Below, piece by piece: positions 40,123 to 47,937 of a DNA stretch of 64,000 nt (its first letter is position 1; each line of letters opens with the position of its first letter). The DNA lies in the NCBI RefSeq assembly GCF_017573545.1, contig NZ_JAGEOK010000010.1:240519-304518 (forward strand), read 5' to 3'. The position numbers and the translations under genes are program-made. The notes under the pieces are model-generated. The model saw only the letters and a list, made by a program, of their open reading frames with translations, was not told the DNA's origin and made no database searches. Source of the DNA: Actinomadura nitritigenes (GTDB lineage Bacteria > Actinomycetota > Actinomycetes > Streptosporangiales > Streptosporangiaceae).

Positions 40123-40497
40123 TCAGGTCTCGCGGACGAAGGTCGCGCAGTCCGGGCAGTCGTCGAGGTAGCGATGCCGGCACTCGGCGGTGTGCCGCAG
40201 GAAGGTGATCGCCCGCTGCCGCTGGACGACTTCGCTCTCGAGTTCGGCGATCTTCGCCTCGACGACCGCCTGCGCCGCCGATTTCGTCGGCGCCATGGCG
40301 GCGGTTACCTCGGGCAATGAGAGCCCGACGCGCCGCAGCTTCAGGACCGTGCGCGCCTGCTCCACGGCGTTGTCGTCGTAGACGCGGTAGCCGTTGCCGT
40401 CGCGGCGCACGGTGAGCGCCCCGACGTCCTCCCAGTGCCGCAGCACGTGGGCTTCGATCCCGAGTTCCGCGGCCACTTCTCCGATCGTCTTCACCAC
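40123..40497 (-). CDS. MerR-family regulator
   Basis: 124 aa from GTG 40497. HTH and wing KTIGEVAAELGIEAHVLRHW, VRRDGNGYRVYDDNAVEQ, a coiled coil (AKIAELESEVVQRQRAITFL) and a cysteine-containing C-terminus (ECRHRYLDDCPDCATFV), where three Cys could bind metal or sense redox. The 45-bp gap to the divergent NmrA-like gene carries a MerR-style promoter with a 19-bp spacer and a dyad in it, so it is very likely the activator of that gene. Confidence 0.9.
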   Translation of the reverse strand: MVKTIGEVAAELGIEAHVLRHWEDVGALTVRRDGNGYRVYDDNAVEQARTVLKLRRVGLSLPEVTAAMAPTKSAAQAVVEAKIAELESEVVQRQRAITFLRHTAECRHRYLDDCPDCATFVRET

Positions 40498-40504
40498 GCG
40501 CGCC

Positions 40505-40535
40505 TTGCCTTCATGTCGACCTGAACCCCTAGCGT
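40505..40535 (+). promoter_or_regulatory. MerR-type promoter (19-bp spacer) with operator dyad
   Basis: TTGCCT (40505-40510) and TAGCGT (40530-40535) are 19 bp apart, the overlong spacing that MerR proteins correct by twisting DNA. The near-perfect dyad ttcatgtcgacctgaa (40510-40525, 14 of 16 symmetric) fills the spacer. The predicted start site is at the ATG of 40543, implying a leaderless message. Confidence 0.75.
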
Positions 40536-40542
40536 CTCGATC

Positions 40543-41418
40543 ATGCCTGACACCACCGGCCCGACGGGCCCCGCACGCCGTTCATCGATCCTGGTCACCG
40601 GCGCGGCCGGCAACCTCGGCCGTGAGGTCGTCGCACGTCTCCGAGCACGCGGTGCGCGCGTACGAGGCCTTGTACGGGACCAGGGCGGACCGCGCCCCGG
40701 AGCCGAGTGGGCGGTCGGCGACCTCACGGACCCCGCTGCCATGCGCGCGGCGCTCGCAGGCGTCGACGCCGTCTTTCTGATCTGGCCCCTGCTCGACTCC
40801 GCGCCCGCCCAGGACATGGTCGCGGAACTCGGCGCGGCGGCACCCCGCGTCGTCTACCTGTCCTCGACGGCGATCGACGACCGAGCCGTACGCCAGAGTG
40901 ATCCCATCGTTCAGGTGCACGCGGACATGGAAGCCCTGCTCCGCGAGGCCGGCCTGCGGCCCGTGGTGCTGCGGAGCGACACGCTGGCGTCCAACGCCCG
41001 CGGCTGGGCGCCGCAGGTGCGGGCGGGCGACGTGGTGTCGGGCCCGGAGATCGCGCGCACGGCCGTCGTCGACGAGCGCGATGTCGCCGATGCTGCGGCG
41101 GCCGCGTTGCTCGGGCACCACGACCGGCACGAGCCGTACCTGCTGACGGGGCCCGAGGTACTGAGCCGCGCCGACCAGGTCGCTCTCCTCGGTGCCGCGC
41201 TCGGGCGCCGGCTGCGCTTCCGAGCGGTCACCGCCGACCTCGCGCGGTCACGGATGCTCGCGGACGGTCGTCCCGAGCGGCTGGTGGAAGCGCTGGTCGC
41301 CGCCTCGCTGCGCCGGCCGGAGTCGGACCGCGTCACCGATCACGTCGAGCGCCTCACCGGCCGGCCCGCCGGCACCTTCGCGAGGTGGGCCGTCGACCAT
41401 GCCGCCGAGTTCGGGTGA
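40543..41418 (+). CDS. NmrA-like NAD(P)-binding protein
   Basis: 291 aa. Rossmann N-terminus ILVTGAAGNLGREVVARLRA with a GxxGxxG motif, then VFLIWPLLD, RVVYLSSTAIDD and a C-terminal GRRLRFRAVTADLARSRM. The Tyr/Lys catalytic pair of short-chain dehydrogenases is not seen, as in NmrA redox sensors and atypical SDRs. Under MerR control (see promoter). It may act on a quinone or aldehyde; not proven. Confidence 0.87.
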   Translation: MPDTTGPTGPARRSSILVTGAAGNLGREVVARLRARGARVRGLVRDQGGPRPGAEWAVGDLTDPAAMRAALAGVDAVFLIWPLLDSAPAQDMVAELGAAAPRVVYLSSTAIDDRAVRQSDPIVQVHADMEALLREAGLRPVVLRSDTLASNARGWAPQVRAGDVVSGPEIARTAVVDERDVADAAAAALLGHHDRHEPYLLTGPEVLSRADQVALLGAALGRRLRFRAVTADLARSRMLADGRPERLVEALVAASLRRPESDRVTDHVERLTGRPAGTFARWAVDHAAEFG

Positions 41419-41469
41419 CGAGGAGCCGCGGTACGGCCCGCCCGCCGATCACGGAAGGGACGGCGCGGC

Positions 41470-42651
41470 CTATGGGGTGGTGATGGGAGGCGGAGGGCTC
41501 CACCGGCCGGTGGCGGGGACGCCGTGGGCGGGTTCGAGGTCTTCGGGGAGGGCGTAGTGCATGACCCGGCCGCGCGTCAGGGAGGTCAGTTCCAGGCGGG
41601 TGATCAGGCGTCCGAGCCGGTCGGAGACCTGGGCGGCCCAGGGGCCGCGGTCCTCGAAGCGTTCGAGGACGCCGAGCAGCGCGGGGGCGATCTTGATGAT
41701 GTCGTCCCAGCGGGACCGGGGGACCTGGAGCCAGTCGGCGGCGGTGTCGCCGACCAGGAACCGGATCAGGGCCGGCACCACGGGGTCGAGCAGGGTGCCC
41801 GGGACGACCTCTTCGTACAGCTCGATCAGCTGGCGGGTCAGGTGCGCGCCCTCGTCGGAGGGGCCCATGTGGCGCAGCATGTAGCGGTCGGAGAACTCGC
41901 GGGCGGCCCGCAGGTCGGGCGGGATGACGGCCGGGTCGCAGCCCAGGATCGCGCCGACCACGTACCAGGCGTAGTAGTAGGCCTCGGCGCCCTGCTGCGT
42001 CATGTGGACGCCGAGGCGGTCCAGGGCGTCCAGGACCTGGATGCTGAACATCATCAGCCCGCCGAGCATGTCCTCCTGGCAGATCGCCACGGGCTCCGGC
42101 CAGCGGCCGGCCTCGCGCAGGTGGCGGCGGATGGAGGCGTGCAGCAGCCGCACCTTCTGCGCGGACGGCAGGAACCGCCCGCCCGCCTCGAAGGCGTCCG
42201 GCTGCATGAGGTAGATGGTGAACTGCCCGGTCTCGGCCATCCGGCGCGACGGGTAGTCCAGCGAGTGCGTCGCCGACAGCAGCCTCGCCACGTGCGGGAC
42301 CATATAGCAGGCCGGCATCGACGCGAACGACAGCGCGGTGGAGATGTGCACGTCGTTGTCGATGAAGAACCGCCGGGCCTCTTCCATCACCGTCCAGTCG
42401 ACCCAGTCGGGCGCGGTGGCGGTGGCGCGCAGGTAGTCGCGGGCGGGCTCGGGCAGCCCGTCGGGGAGCGGCTGCCCGGACGTGGTGAACCAGCGCATCA
42501 GCGTGTTGAACCGCGCGACGTGGCCGCCGGTGAACAGCGCCTCCACGGTCGCGTCGGCCGGCTCGTCGCCCTGGAGCCGCAGGGCGTCCATGAAGGCGTC
42601 GTCGTAGCGGCCGGTGCCCGGCAGGTCGGGGGAGGCCGGAGCGTCAGGCAT
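41470..42651 (-). CDS. MpaB-family oxygenase (DUF2236, Lcp-like)
   Basis: 393 aa. Characteristic DUF2236/MpaB segments: DWVDWTVMEEARRFFIDNDV, LLSATHSLDYPSRRMAETGQ, HMTQQGAEAYYYAWYVVGAI. Family members are b-type haem oxygenases that cleave isoprenoid chains (latex-clearing protein, MpaB). It overlaps the polyprenyl synthetase gene by 8 bp, so its natural substrate is plausibly the polyprenyl product of that enzyme. Last gene of a three-gene operon. Confidence 0.88.
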   Translation of the reverse strand: MPDAPASPDLPGTGRYDDAFMDALRLQGDEPADATVEALFTGGHVARFNTLMRWFTTSGQPLPDGLPEPARDYLRATATAPDWVDWTVMEEARRFFIDNDVHISTALSFASMPACYMVPHVARLLSATHSLDYPSRRMAETGQFTIYLMQPDAFEAGGRFLPSAQKVRLLHASIRRHLREAGRWPEPVAICQEDMLGGLMMFSIQVLDALDRLGVHMTQQGAEAYYYAWYVVGAILGCDPAVIPPDLRAAREFSDRYMLRHMGPSDEGAHLTRQLIELYEEVVPGTLLDPVVPALIRFLVGDTAADWLQVPRSRWDDIIKIAPALLGVLERFEDRGPWAAQVSDRLGRLITRLELTSLTRGRVMHYALPEDLEPAHGVPATGRWSPPPPITTP

Positions 42652-43633
42652 CCGCGGTCACCTCATCGATCAGAAGGGTCAGGGCAAGGGTGGTCTCGGG
42701 CGCGAGCCGGACGCGGGCCAGCGCCGTCCGCGCGGCGCCGGCCCGTTCGCCGATCATCCGCCGCACCTGGTCGGCGGCACCGGAACGGCGCATGATCTGC
42801 CGGACCCGGTCGGCCTCGGCGCCGCCGACCGCCCCGCGCAGCAACTCCCGCAGCTCGTCGCGGTCGGCTCGGCCGGCGCGTTCGAGGGTGAGGGCCAGCA
42901 GCGCGGTCGGCTTGCGGCCCGCCAGGTCGTCGAGGTCGGACTTGCCGGTGACGTCGGGGTCGCCGAACACGCCCCACAGGTCGTCGCGGAGCTGGAACGC
43001 CTCGCCCAGCGGGCGCGTGTACCCGGCCAGCGCCTCCAGCGTCGCCGGGGCGGCGCCGCCCAGCACCGCGCCGATCCGCAGCGGCCACTCCACGGTGTAG
43101 GAGGCGGTCTTGAACCGGACGATCCGCAGCGACCGCCGGACGTCGGCGGGCCCGCCGGTGCTCAGCAGCTCCAGGCACTCGCCGGCGATCAGCTCCCGGC
43201 CCATCGCCGTCCACATCGACACCGCCCGCGCCAGGAACGCGCGCGGCAGTCCGGAGGCGTGGAACAGATGCCCGGCCCAGCCCAGCAGCAGGTCGCCGAC
43301 CATGATCGCCAGGCCGTCGCCGAGCCGCTCGTGGGCCGTGGTGCGGCCCCGCCGCAGCGAGCTGCGGTCGATGACGTCGTCGTGGACGATCGCCGCCGCG
43401 TGCACCAGCTCCAGCGCCGCGGCGGCCCGCACCATCGACTCGGCGTCGGGCTGCCCGGCCGCCCGCCACCCCCAGTAGCAGAACGCGGGACGGATCCGCT
43501 TGCCGCCCGCCACCGACACGCGCGCCTGCTCGGCGACCGGCGCCAGGTCCGCGTCCAGCGCCACCAGTTCGGCGACCTCGGCATCGAGGAACGTCTCCAG
43601 CGCCAGGTCGACCCGGGTCCGGAGCTCGTTCAT
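42644..43633 (-). CDS. Polyprenyl (trans-isoprenyl) diphosphate synthetase
   Basis: 329 aa. First aspartate-rich motif IVHDDVIDRSSLRRG (DDxxD-type), a second QLRDDLWGVFGDPDV, and AGGKRIRPAFCYWG for the IPP-binding region. It would chain-elongate IPP/DMAPP to GGPP or longer. The first gene of the operon overlaps its start (ATGA) and the oxygenase overlaps its stop. Confidence 0.9.
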   Translation of the reverse strand: MNELRTRVDLALETFLDAEVAELVALDADLAPVAEQARVSVAGGKRIRPAFCYWGWRAAGQPDAESMVRAAAALELVHAAAIVHDDVIDRSSLRRGRTTAHERLGDGLAIMVGDLLLGWAGHLFHASGLPRAFLARAVSMWTAMGRELIAGECLELLSTGGPADVRRSLRIVRFKTASYTVEWPLRIGAVLGGAAPATLEALAGYTRPLGEAFQLRDDLWGVFGDPDVTGKSDLDDLAGRKPTALLALTLERAGRADRDELRELLRGAVGGAEADRVRQIMRRSGAADQVRRMIGERAGAARTALARVRLAPETTLALTLLIDEVTADA

Positions 43634-43896
43634 CGGCTTCGGTCAGGGGCCGCGTCCCGGTCGCCGGGAGCACCGCGTTCGCCGACCCGCCGGGCCAGGA
43701 CCTCCATGTGGGACTCGGACCTCGGCGCCGCCCGGCCCCACGCCAGCTCGCCGCGCGCCCGCAGCTCCCGGCGGACCTCGCCCAGCCCCGGCAGCCGCCG
43801 CAGGACGCTCCGCGCGCCGTCCAGCACCACGTCGGCGACCCCCGCGACCAGATACACCACCTCGTCGCGCGATTCGGCGGTCTCATCACGACTCAT
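43630..43896 (-). CDS. Small helical protein of the terpenoid-like operon
   Basis: 88 aa from ATG 43896 (SD-like GGTGAG). Mostly helical with EVVYLVAGVADVVLDGARSV and a basic RRLPGLGEVRRELRARG, no cysteines, no signal peptide. First gene of the operon, overlapping the polyprenyl synthetase start by ATGA. Not recognised; it could be a scaffold for, or regulatory subunit of, the synthetase. Confidence 0.65.
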   Translation of the reverse strand: MSRDETAESRDEVVYLVAGVADVVLDGARSVLRRLPGLGEVRRELRARGELAWGRAAPRSESHMEVLARRVGERGAPGDRDAAPDRSR

Positions 43897-44006
43897 CGGC
43901 ACTCACCGTTCCGTTGACGACACCGAAAGTAGTAACACGAGGTCGTCGGGCACGTCCCCGGAACGGTCACTCAGGAACAAGCGGCTGTCCCCGAGGCGAT
44001 ATGGGC

Positions 44007-44025
44007 CGGACCGCGGCCCGGTCCG
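44007..44025 (-). terminator. Hairpin after the LAL regulator
   Basis: cggaccg (44007-44013)/cggtccg (44019-44025), 5-nt loop, just after the LuxR stop and before the terpenoid operon promoter. Confidence 0.5.
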
Positions 44026-44030
44026 CCGCG

Positions 44031-46793
44031 CTAGCTCGCGACGAGGCGGCTGAGCGGGACGCCGTCGAGCTGCTTGCGCGAGGTCACGTTCAGCTTGGTG
44101 AAGACCTTGCTCAGGTGGTACTCCACGGTCCGGGGGCTGATGAACAGCTGGGCGGCGATCTCGGGGTTGGACAGGCCGTCGCGGGCCAGCCGGGCGATCT
44201 GCGCCTCCTGGGCGGTGAGCTCGCCGGCGGCGTCCGCGCCGCGCCCGCGAGCGGTCGCCCCGGTGGCCAGCAGCTCGCGGCCGGCCCGCCGGGCGAACGC
44301 CCGCATGCCGATGTCGGTGAACATGTCGTGGGCCTCGCGCAGGTGCGTCCGCGCGTCGGTGCGCCGCCCCTCGCGGCGCAGCCACTCGCCGTACAGCAGG
44401 TGCGCGCGGGCCAGCTCGGACCGGAAGCCGGTACGGCGGAGCCGGTCGACCGCCTCGCGGTACCCGCGCTCGGCGTCCTCGCCCTCGCTGAGCAGCGCCC
44501 GGGACCGCGCGTAGATCCCCTGCGCCCAGTCGGTCCGGGCGATGGCGGTCACCTCGGTGAGCCGGCCGAGCGCGTCCATGGCCGGCCCGGTCCGCCCGCT
44601 CCTGCAGGCCGCCTCGATCAGCTCGGGGAGGGCCCACATGGAGACGTACAGTTCAGGTGCCTGCTCCGCGGCCTGACGTGCCTTCACCAGCGCTTCCTCG
44701 TAGGAGCCGAGCCCGTTGAGGAGGACGGCGGATATCCACTGCGCCATCTGGACCCCGCTCCCTTGGCCCGCGGCCTGGGCGGCGGCGGCCACGGCCTCGA
44801 TCGTCGAGGGGTCCTCGGCCTCGTCCCCCCGGTAGCCGGCAAGGATCAGGGCCGCGTGGCGGACGAAGCCCGCACCCGTCGCCGCCGCGAGCTCCTTCTC
44901 CTCAGCGGCCAGCGAGACGGCCGCCGCGAAATCGCCCCGCCAGATCGCCATCAGGGCCATCGGACCCAGGTAGAGCGCCAGCTGCGTGAGCATGCCGGTC
45001 TCCCGGCAGAGCTGGACGTCGCGGGCCAGGATCGCGCGCCAGTGCTCCTCGTCCCACACCAGTGCCGCGGCGGCCAGGGCCACCCGGCTGCACTGAAGGC
45101 GCTCCGCCAGGGGGATGTCGTCTTCGGCGACGACCCGCGCCGCCTCCCTCAACGCCGGTGCCGCCTCCGCGCGTCCCTCGGTGACCAGCAGGGACAGCCC
45201 GTCCACCAGCAGGTCCAGCGGACGGGGCCCGCCCGCGGGCGAGGGGGCGGACTGCGCGGCCCGGGAGACTTCGTGCAGGTCGCCGGCGCCCGCGGACCGG
45301 CCGGCGTAGACGGCGGCGAACCACGCGTCGAGGTAGGTCTGGCGTGCGAGCGCGACGTCCAGCGTCTCCAGCTGCTTGGCCGCCTTCAGCAGCAGCCCCG
45401 GGGCATCGCTGCCCCGGCCGGAGGCGAACGCGAGCCGTCCGCGCAGCAGGGCGGCGCGGGCTTGCTGGAGTTCGTCCAAGGGACCGGCCGTCGTGAGGGC
45501 GAGCAGCTCCGCCGTGACGTCCAGCGCACCGGCCTGGAAACTCGCCTGTGCCGCCTCCAGGGCGCGTTCGGCCCGCGGGGCGGGCTCCTCCGTCAGCTCG
45601 ACCGCGCGCCGCAGGAACGACGCCGCCGCGGCGACGCCGCCGCGGGCCCGTGCCCGGTCCGCCGACCGCTCGAGCTCCGCGGCCACGTCCTCGTCGGAAC
45701 CGGACGTGGCCGCCGCCCGGTGCCATGCCCACCGGTCGGGATCGCGGTCGCGGTCCGTCACCTCGGCCAGCGCCCGGTGCGCCGCCCGCCGCTCCGACGG
45801 CGACGCCGCCGAGTACACCGCCGACCGCACCAGCGGATGCCGGAAACGGACCAGCGTCCCGGCCTGCAGCAGCCCGTCGGCCTCGGCGGGCTCCACGGCG
45901 GACGCCGGGACGCCGAGGCGCTCGGCCGCCCGCCGGATCAGCGCCGGATCGCCGGCCGCCTCCACCGCCGCGACCAGCATCAGCGACCGCGTGTCGGCCG
46001 GCAGCGCCTCCAGCCGGCGGCGGAAGCCCCGCTCGATCCGCTCCGGTACCGGCTGGGCCCCGGCCGGCCCGAGCGCGCCCGCCAGCTGCGCCGGGTCCAG
46101 CCCCCGCGGCAGCTCCAGCAGCGCCAGCGGGTTGCCCTTCGTCTCGGCCAGGATCCGGTCCTGGACCGGCTCGTCGAGCCGGAAGCGGACGACCGACCGC
46201 AGCAGCACGCGGGCGTGCTGGTCCGGAAGCCCCCGCACCTCCAGGTCGGTGAGCCCCCGGTACTCCTCGCCCGGCTCGCGGGCGGCGAAGATCAGGCCCA
46301 CCGGCTCGGCCAGCAGCCGCCGCGCCGCGAATCCCAGTGCCTGCGCCGACGCCTGATCCAGCCAGTGCACGTCATCGATCACGCACAGCAGCGGTCGCTC
46401 CTCGGCCGCCTCCGCCAGCAGCGTCAGCACCGCCAGGCCGACGAGGAACCGCGCCGGCGCAGGGCCCTCCCGCAGCCCGAACGCGACGCTCAGCGCGTCA
46501 CGCTGCGGACCCGGGAGGGCGTCGAGCCGGTCCAGCAGCGGAACGCACAGCAGATGCAGCCCGGCGTACGTCAGCTCCATCTCCGATTCCAGCCCCGCCG
46601 CCCGGGCGACCCGCATGTCCGCCGCCGCGCCGACCGCGTACTCCAGCAGCGCCGACTTGCCGACCCCCGCCTCGCCCCGCATCACCAGCGCCCGGCCGCG
46701 TCCCGACCGGAGATCCTCCAGCAGGCCGTCGAGGGCCGCGCGCTCAGGCAGCCTGTCCAACAGCGCCGGCGCCGGCTCAGGTCCCGTCCGCAT
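44031..46793 (-). CDS. LuxR-family large ATP-binding (LAL) regulator
   Basis: 920 aa. N-terminal AAA/STAND ATPase (Walker A MRGEAGVGKSALLEYA; Walker B LLCVIDDVHWLD), long TPR-like helical middle, and a C-terminal LuxR HTH (LTAQEAQIARLARDGLSNPE, ISPRTVEYHLSKVFTKLNVT). LAL proteins activate secondary-metabolite or catabolic genes. It sits directly upstream of, and in the same direction as, the polyprenyl synthetase operon and is a candidate activator of it, or of the acyl-CoA synthetase beyond the second LuxR gene. Confidence 0.93.
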   Translation of the reverse strand: MRTGPEPAPALLDRLPERAALDGLLEDLRSGRGRALVMRGEAGVGKSALLEYAVGAAADMRVARAAGLESEMELTYAGLHLLCVPLLDRLDALPGPQRDALSVAFGLREGPAPARFLVGLAVLTLLAEAAEERPLLCVIDDVHWLDQASAQALGFAARRLLAEPVGLIFAAREPGEEYRGLTDLEVRGLPDQHARVLLRSVVRFRLDEPVQDRILAETKGNPLALLELPRGLDPAQLAGALGPAGAQPVPERIERGFRRRLEALPADTRSLMLVAAVEAAGDPALIRRAAERLGVPASAVEPAEADGLLQAGTLVRFRHPLVRSAVYSAASPSERRAAHRALAEVTDRDRDPDRWAWHRAAATSGSDEDVAAELERSADRARARGGVAAAASFLRRAVELTEEPAPRAERALEAAQASFQAGALDVTAELLALTTAGPLDELQQARAALLRGRLAFASGRGSDAPGLLLKAAKQLETLDVALARQTYLDAWFAAVYAGRSAGAGDLHEVSRAAQSAPSPAGGPRPLDLLVDGLSLLVTEGRAEAAPALREAARVVAEDDIPLAERLQCSRVALAAAALVWDEEHWRAILARDVQLCRETGMLTQLALYLGPMALMAIWRGDFAAAVSLAAEEKELAAATGAGFVRHAALILAGYRGDEAEDPSTIEAVAAAAQAAGQGSGVQMAQWISAVLLNGLGSYEEALVKARQAAEQAPELYVSMWALPELIEAACRSGRTGPAMDALGRLTEVTAIARTDWAQGIYARSRALLSEGEDAERGYREAVDRLRRTGFRSELARAHLLYGEWLRREGRRTDARTHLREAHDMFTDIGMRAFARRAGRELLATGATARGRGADAAGELTAQEAQIARLARDGLSNPEIAAQLFISPRTVEYHLSKVFTKLNVTSRKQLDGVPLSRLVAS

Positions 46794-47048
46794 GCCGTTC
46801 TCCCTACGCAGTTCAGAGTCGGCCCGTCAGGTGGCCGAACAGAGGAGGCCCTCCGGCGGTCGGGGCTGCACGCGTTGGCGCGTCCGTGCAGGCCAAACCA
46901 CCCGGAACAAGTTATAGCCCCTGATGTCACCGTTGCCTGGAGACGACCCGGCGGCTCCTCAGAACCGGCGGGGCATGACCGGCGTGCGCCGCCGGCCTCG
47001 CGGACGGCACTCGGGCAGATCTTGGGTGGTCGGCTGCCGGTCGCCGGC
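46794..47048. other. 255-bp gap between the two LuxR genes
   Basis: No gene seen; it must hold the LAL promoter. An AT-rich stretch gaacaagttatagcccctg near 46905 is the only promoter-like sequence. Confidence 0.35.
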
Positions 47049-47882
47049 TCAGGGGAGGAGGCCCTGCCTCCTGGAGATGACCACTGCCTCGTGCCGGGTC
47101 CCGGCCCCGAGCTTGGACATGATGGACTTCATGTAGCTCTTGACCGTGTAGGTCGTGAGGCCGAGCGCCGCGGCGATCTGCGGGTTCGCCAGGCCGCCGG
47201 CGACCAGGGCCAGGACGTCGGCCTCGCGGCCGGTCAGCGCGACCCGCGGTCCGGATGCGGCCGGGTCGCGGCCGGAGAGGCGCTCGGCCTCGCGCAGGAG
47301 TTCCTCCCGCATCCACGGGTCGGCCGTCCGGGCGGCGAGGAGCCGGAGGCGGGCATAGGCGTCGCGGGCGGACGCGCGCAGCCGCCGGTTCTCCTCGCGG
47401 ACCTCCTCGCCGGTCCGGGGCTCCTCGGCCGCGTCGATCACCTCGGCGGCGACGAGGGCGTGTTCGAGGGAGCGGGTCTCGCCGACGACGGCGTCGTAGA
47501 TCCGGTCGCCGATGATCCGGTCCCCGCGGAACGCGGCGTAGACGACGGCGACGGTCCGTCCGGCCACCACGACGGGCACCGCCGCCATGGAGCGCAGCCC
47601 TTCGGCCTGGATGATGCGGTCGTAGTCATGGGTGATCTGCGGGGTCCGGCAGTAGTCGTTGACGACGATCGGCCGGCGGATCGAGGCGGCCTTGCCGCCG
47701 AGCCCGTGCCCGACCGCCAGCTTCACGCCCGCCAGCGGTCCCACCAGGGGACCGTCGAAGTGCTTCAGCAGAACACCGGCCTGATCGACGCGCCCGCCGA
47801 AGGCCAGGGACACCCCGGTGGCGGACCTGACCCGGGCCACGGTCGCCTGGAGCCGCTCGGCCAGCGGCCTTCCCGCAAGCAT
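47049..47882 (-). CDS. LuxR-family regulator with GAF-type sensor
   Basis: 277 aa from ATG 47882 (SD GAGGG). Residues ~1-150 form a GAF-like ligand domain (VGHGLGGKAASIRRPIVVND, LRSMAAVPVVVAGRTVAVVY); the C-terminus is a LuxR HTH (LTGREADVLALVAGGLANPQ, TYTVKSYMKSIMSKLGAGTR). This class controls adjacent aromatic-acid catabolic genes in actinobacteria. Divergent from the acyl-CoA synthetase gene with 55 bp between, the likely target. Confidence 0.9.
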   Translation of the reverse strand: MLAGRPLAERLQATVARVRSATGVSLAFGGRVDQAGVLLKHFDGPLVGPLAGVKLAVGHGLGGKAASIRRPIVVNDYCRTPQITHDYDRIIQAEGLRSMAAVPVVVAGRTVAVVYAAFRGDRIIGDRIYDAVVGETRSLEHALVAAEVIDAAEEPRTGEEVREENRRLRASARDAYARLRLLAARTADPWMREELLREAERLSGRDPAASGPRVALTGREADVLALVAGGLANPQIAAALGLTTYTVKSYMKSIMSKLGAGTRHEAVVISRRQGLLP

Positions 47883-47937
47883 CAATGCCCTCTTCGGAGG
47901 GTAGGCGTGTCGCGCACCACAGCGCAGAGTATGGCTC

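Noticed and set aside
41470..43896. A full terpene biosynthetic gene cluster
   Set aside because: No terpene cyclase, prenyltransferase or tailoring genes beyond the oxygenase; three genes only.
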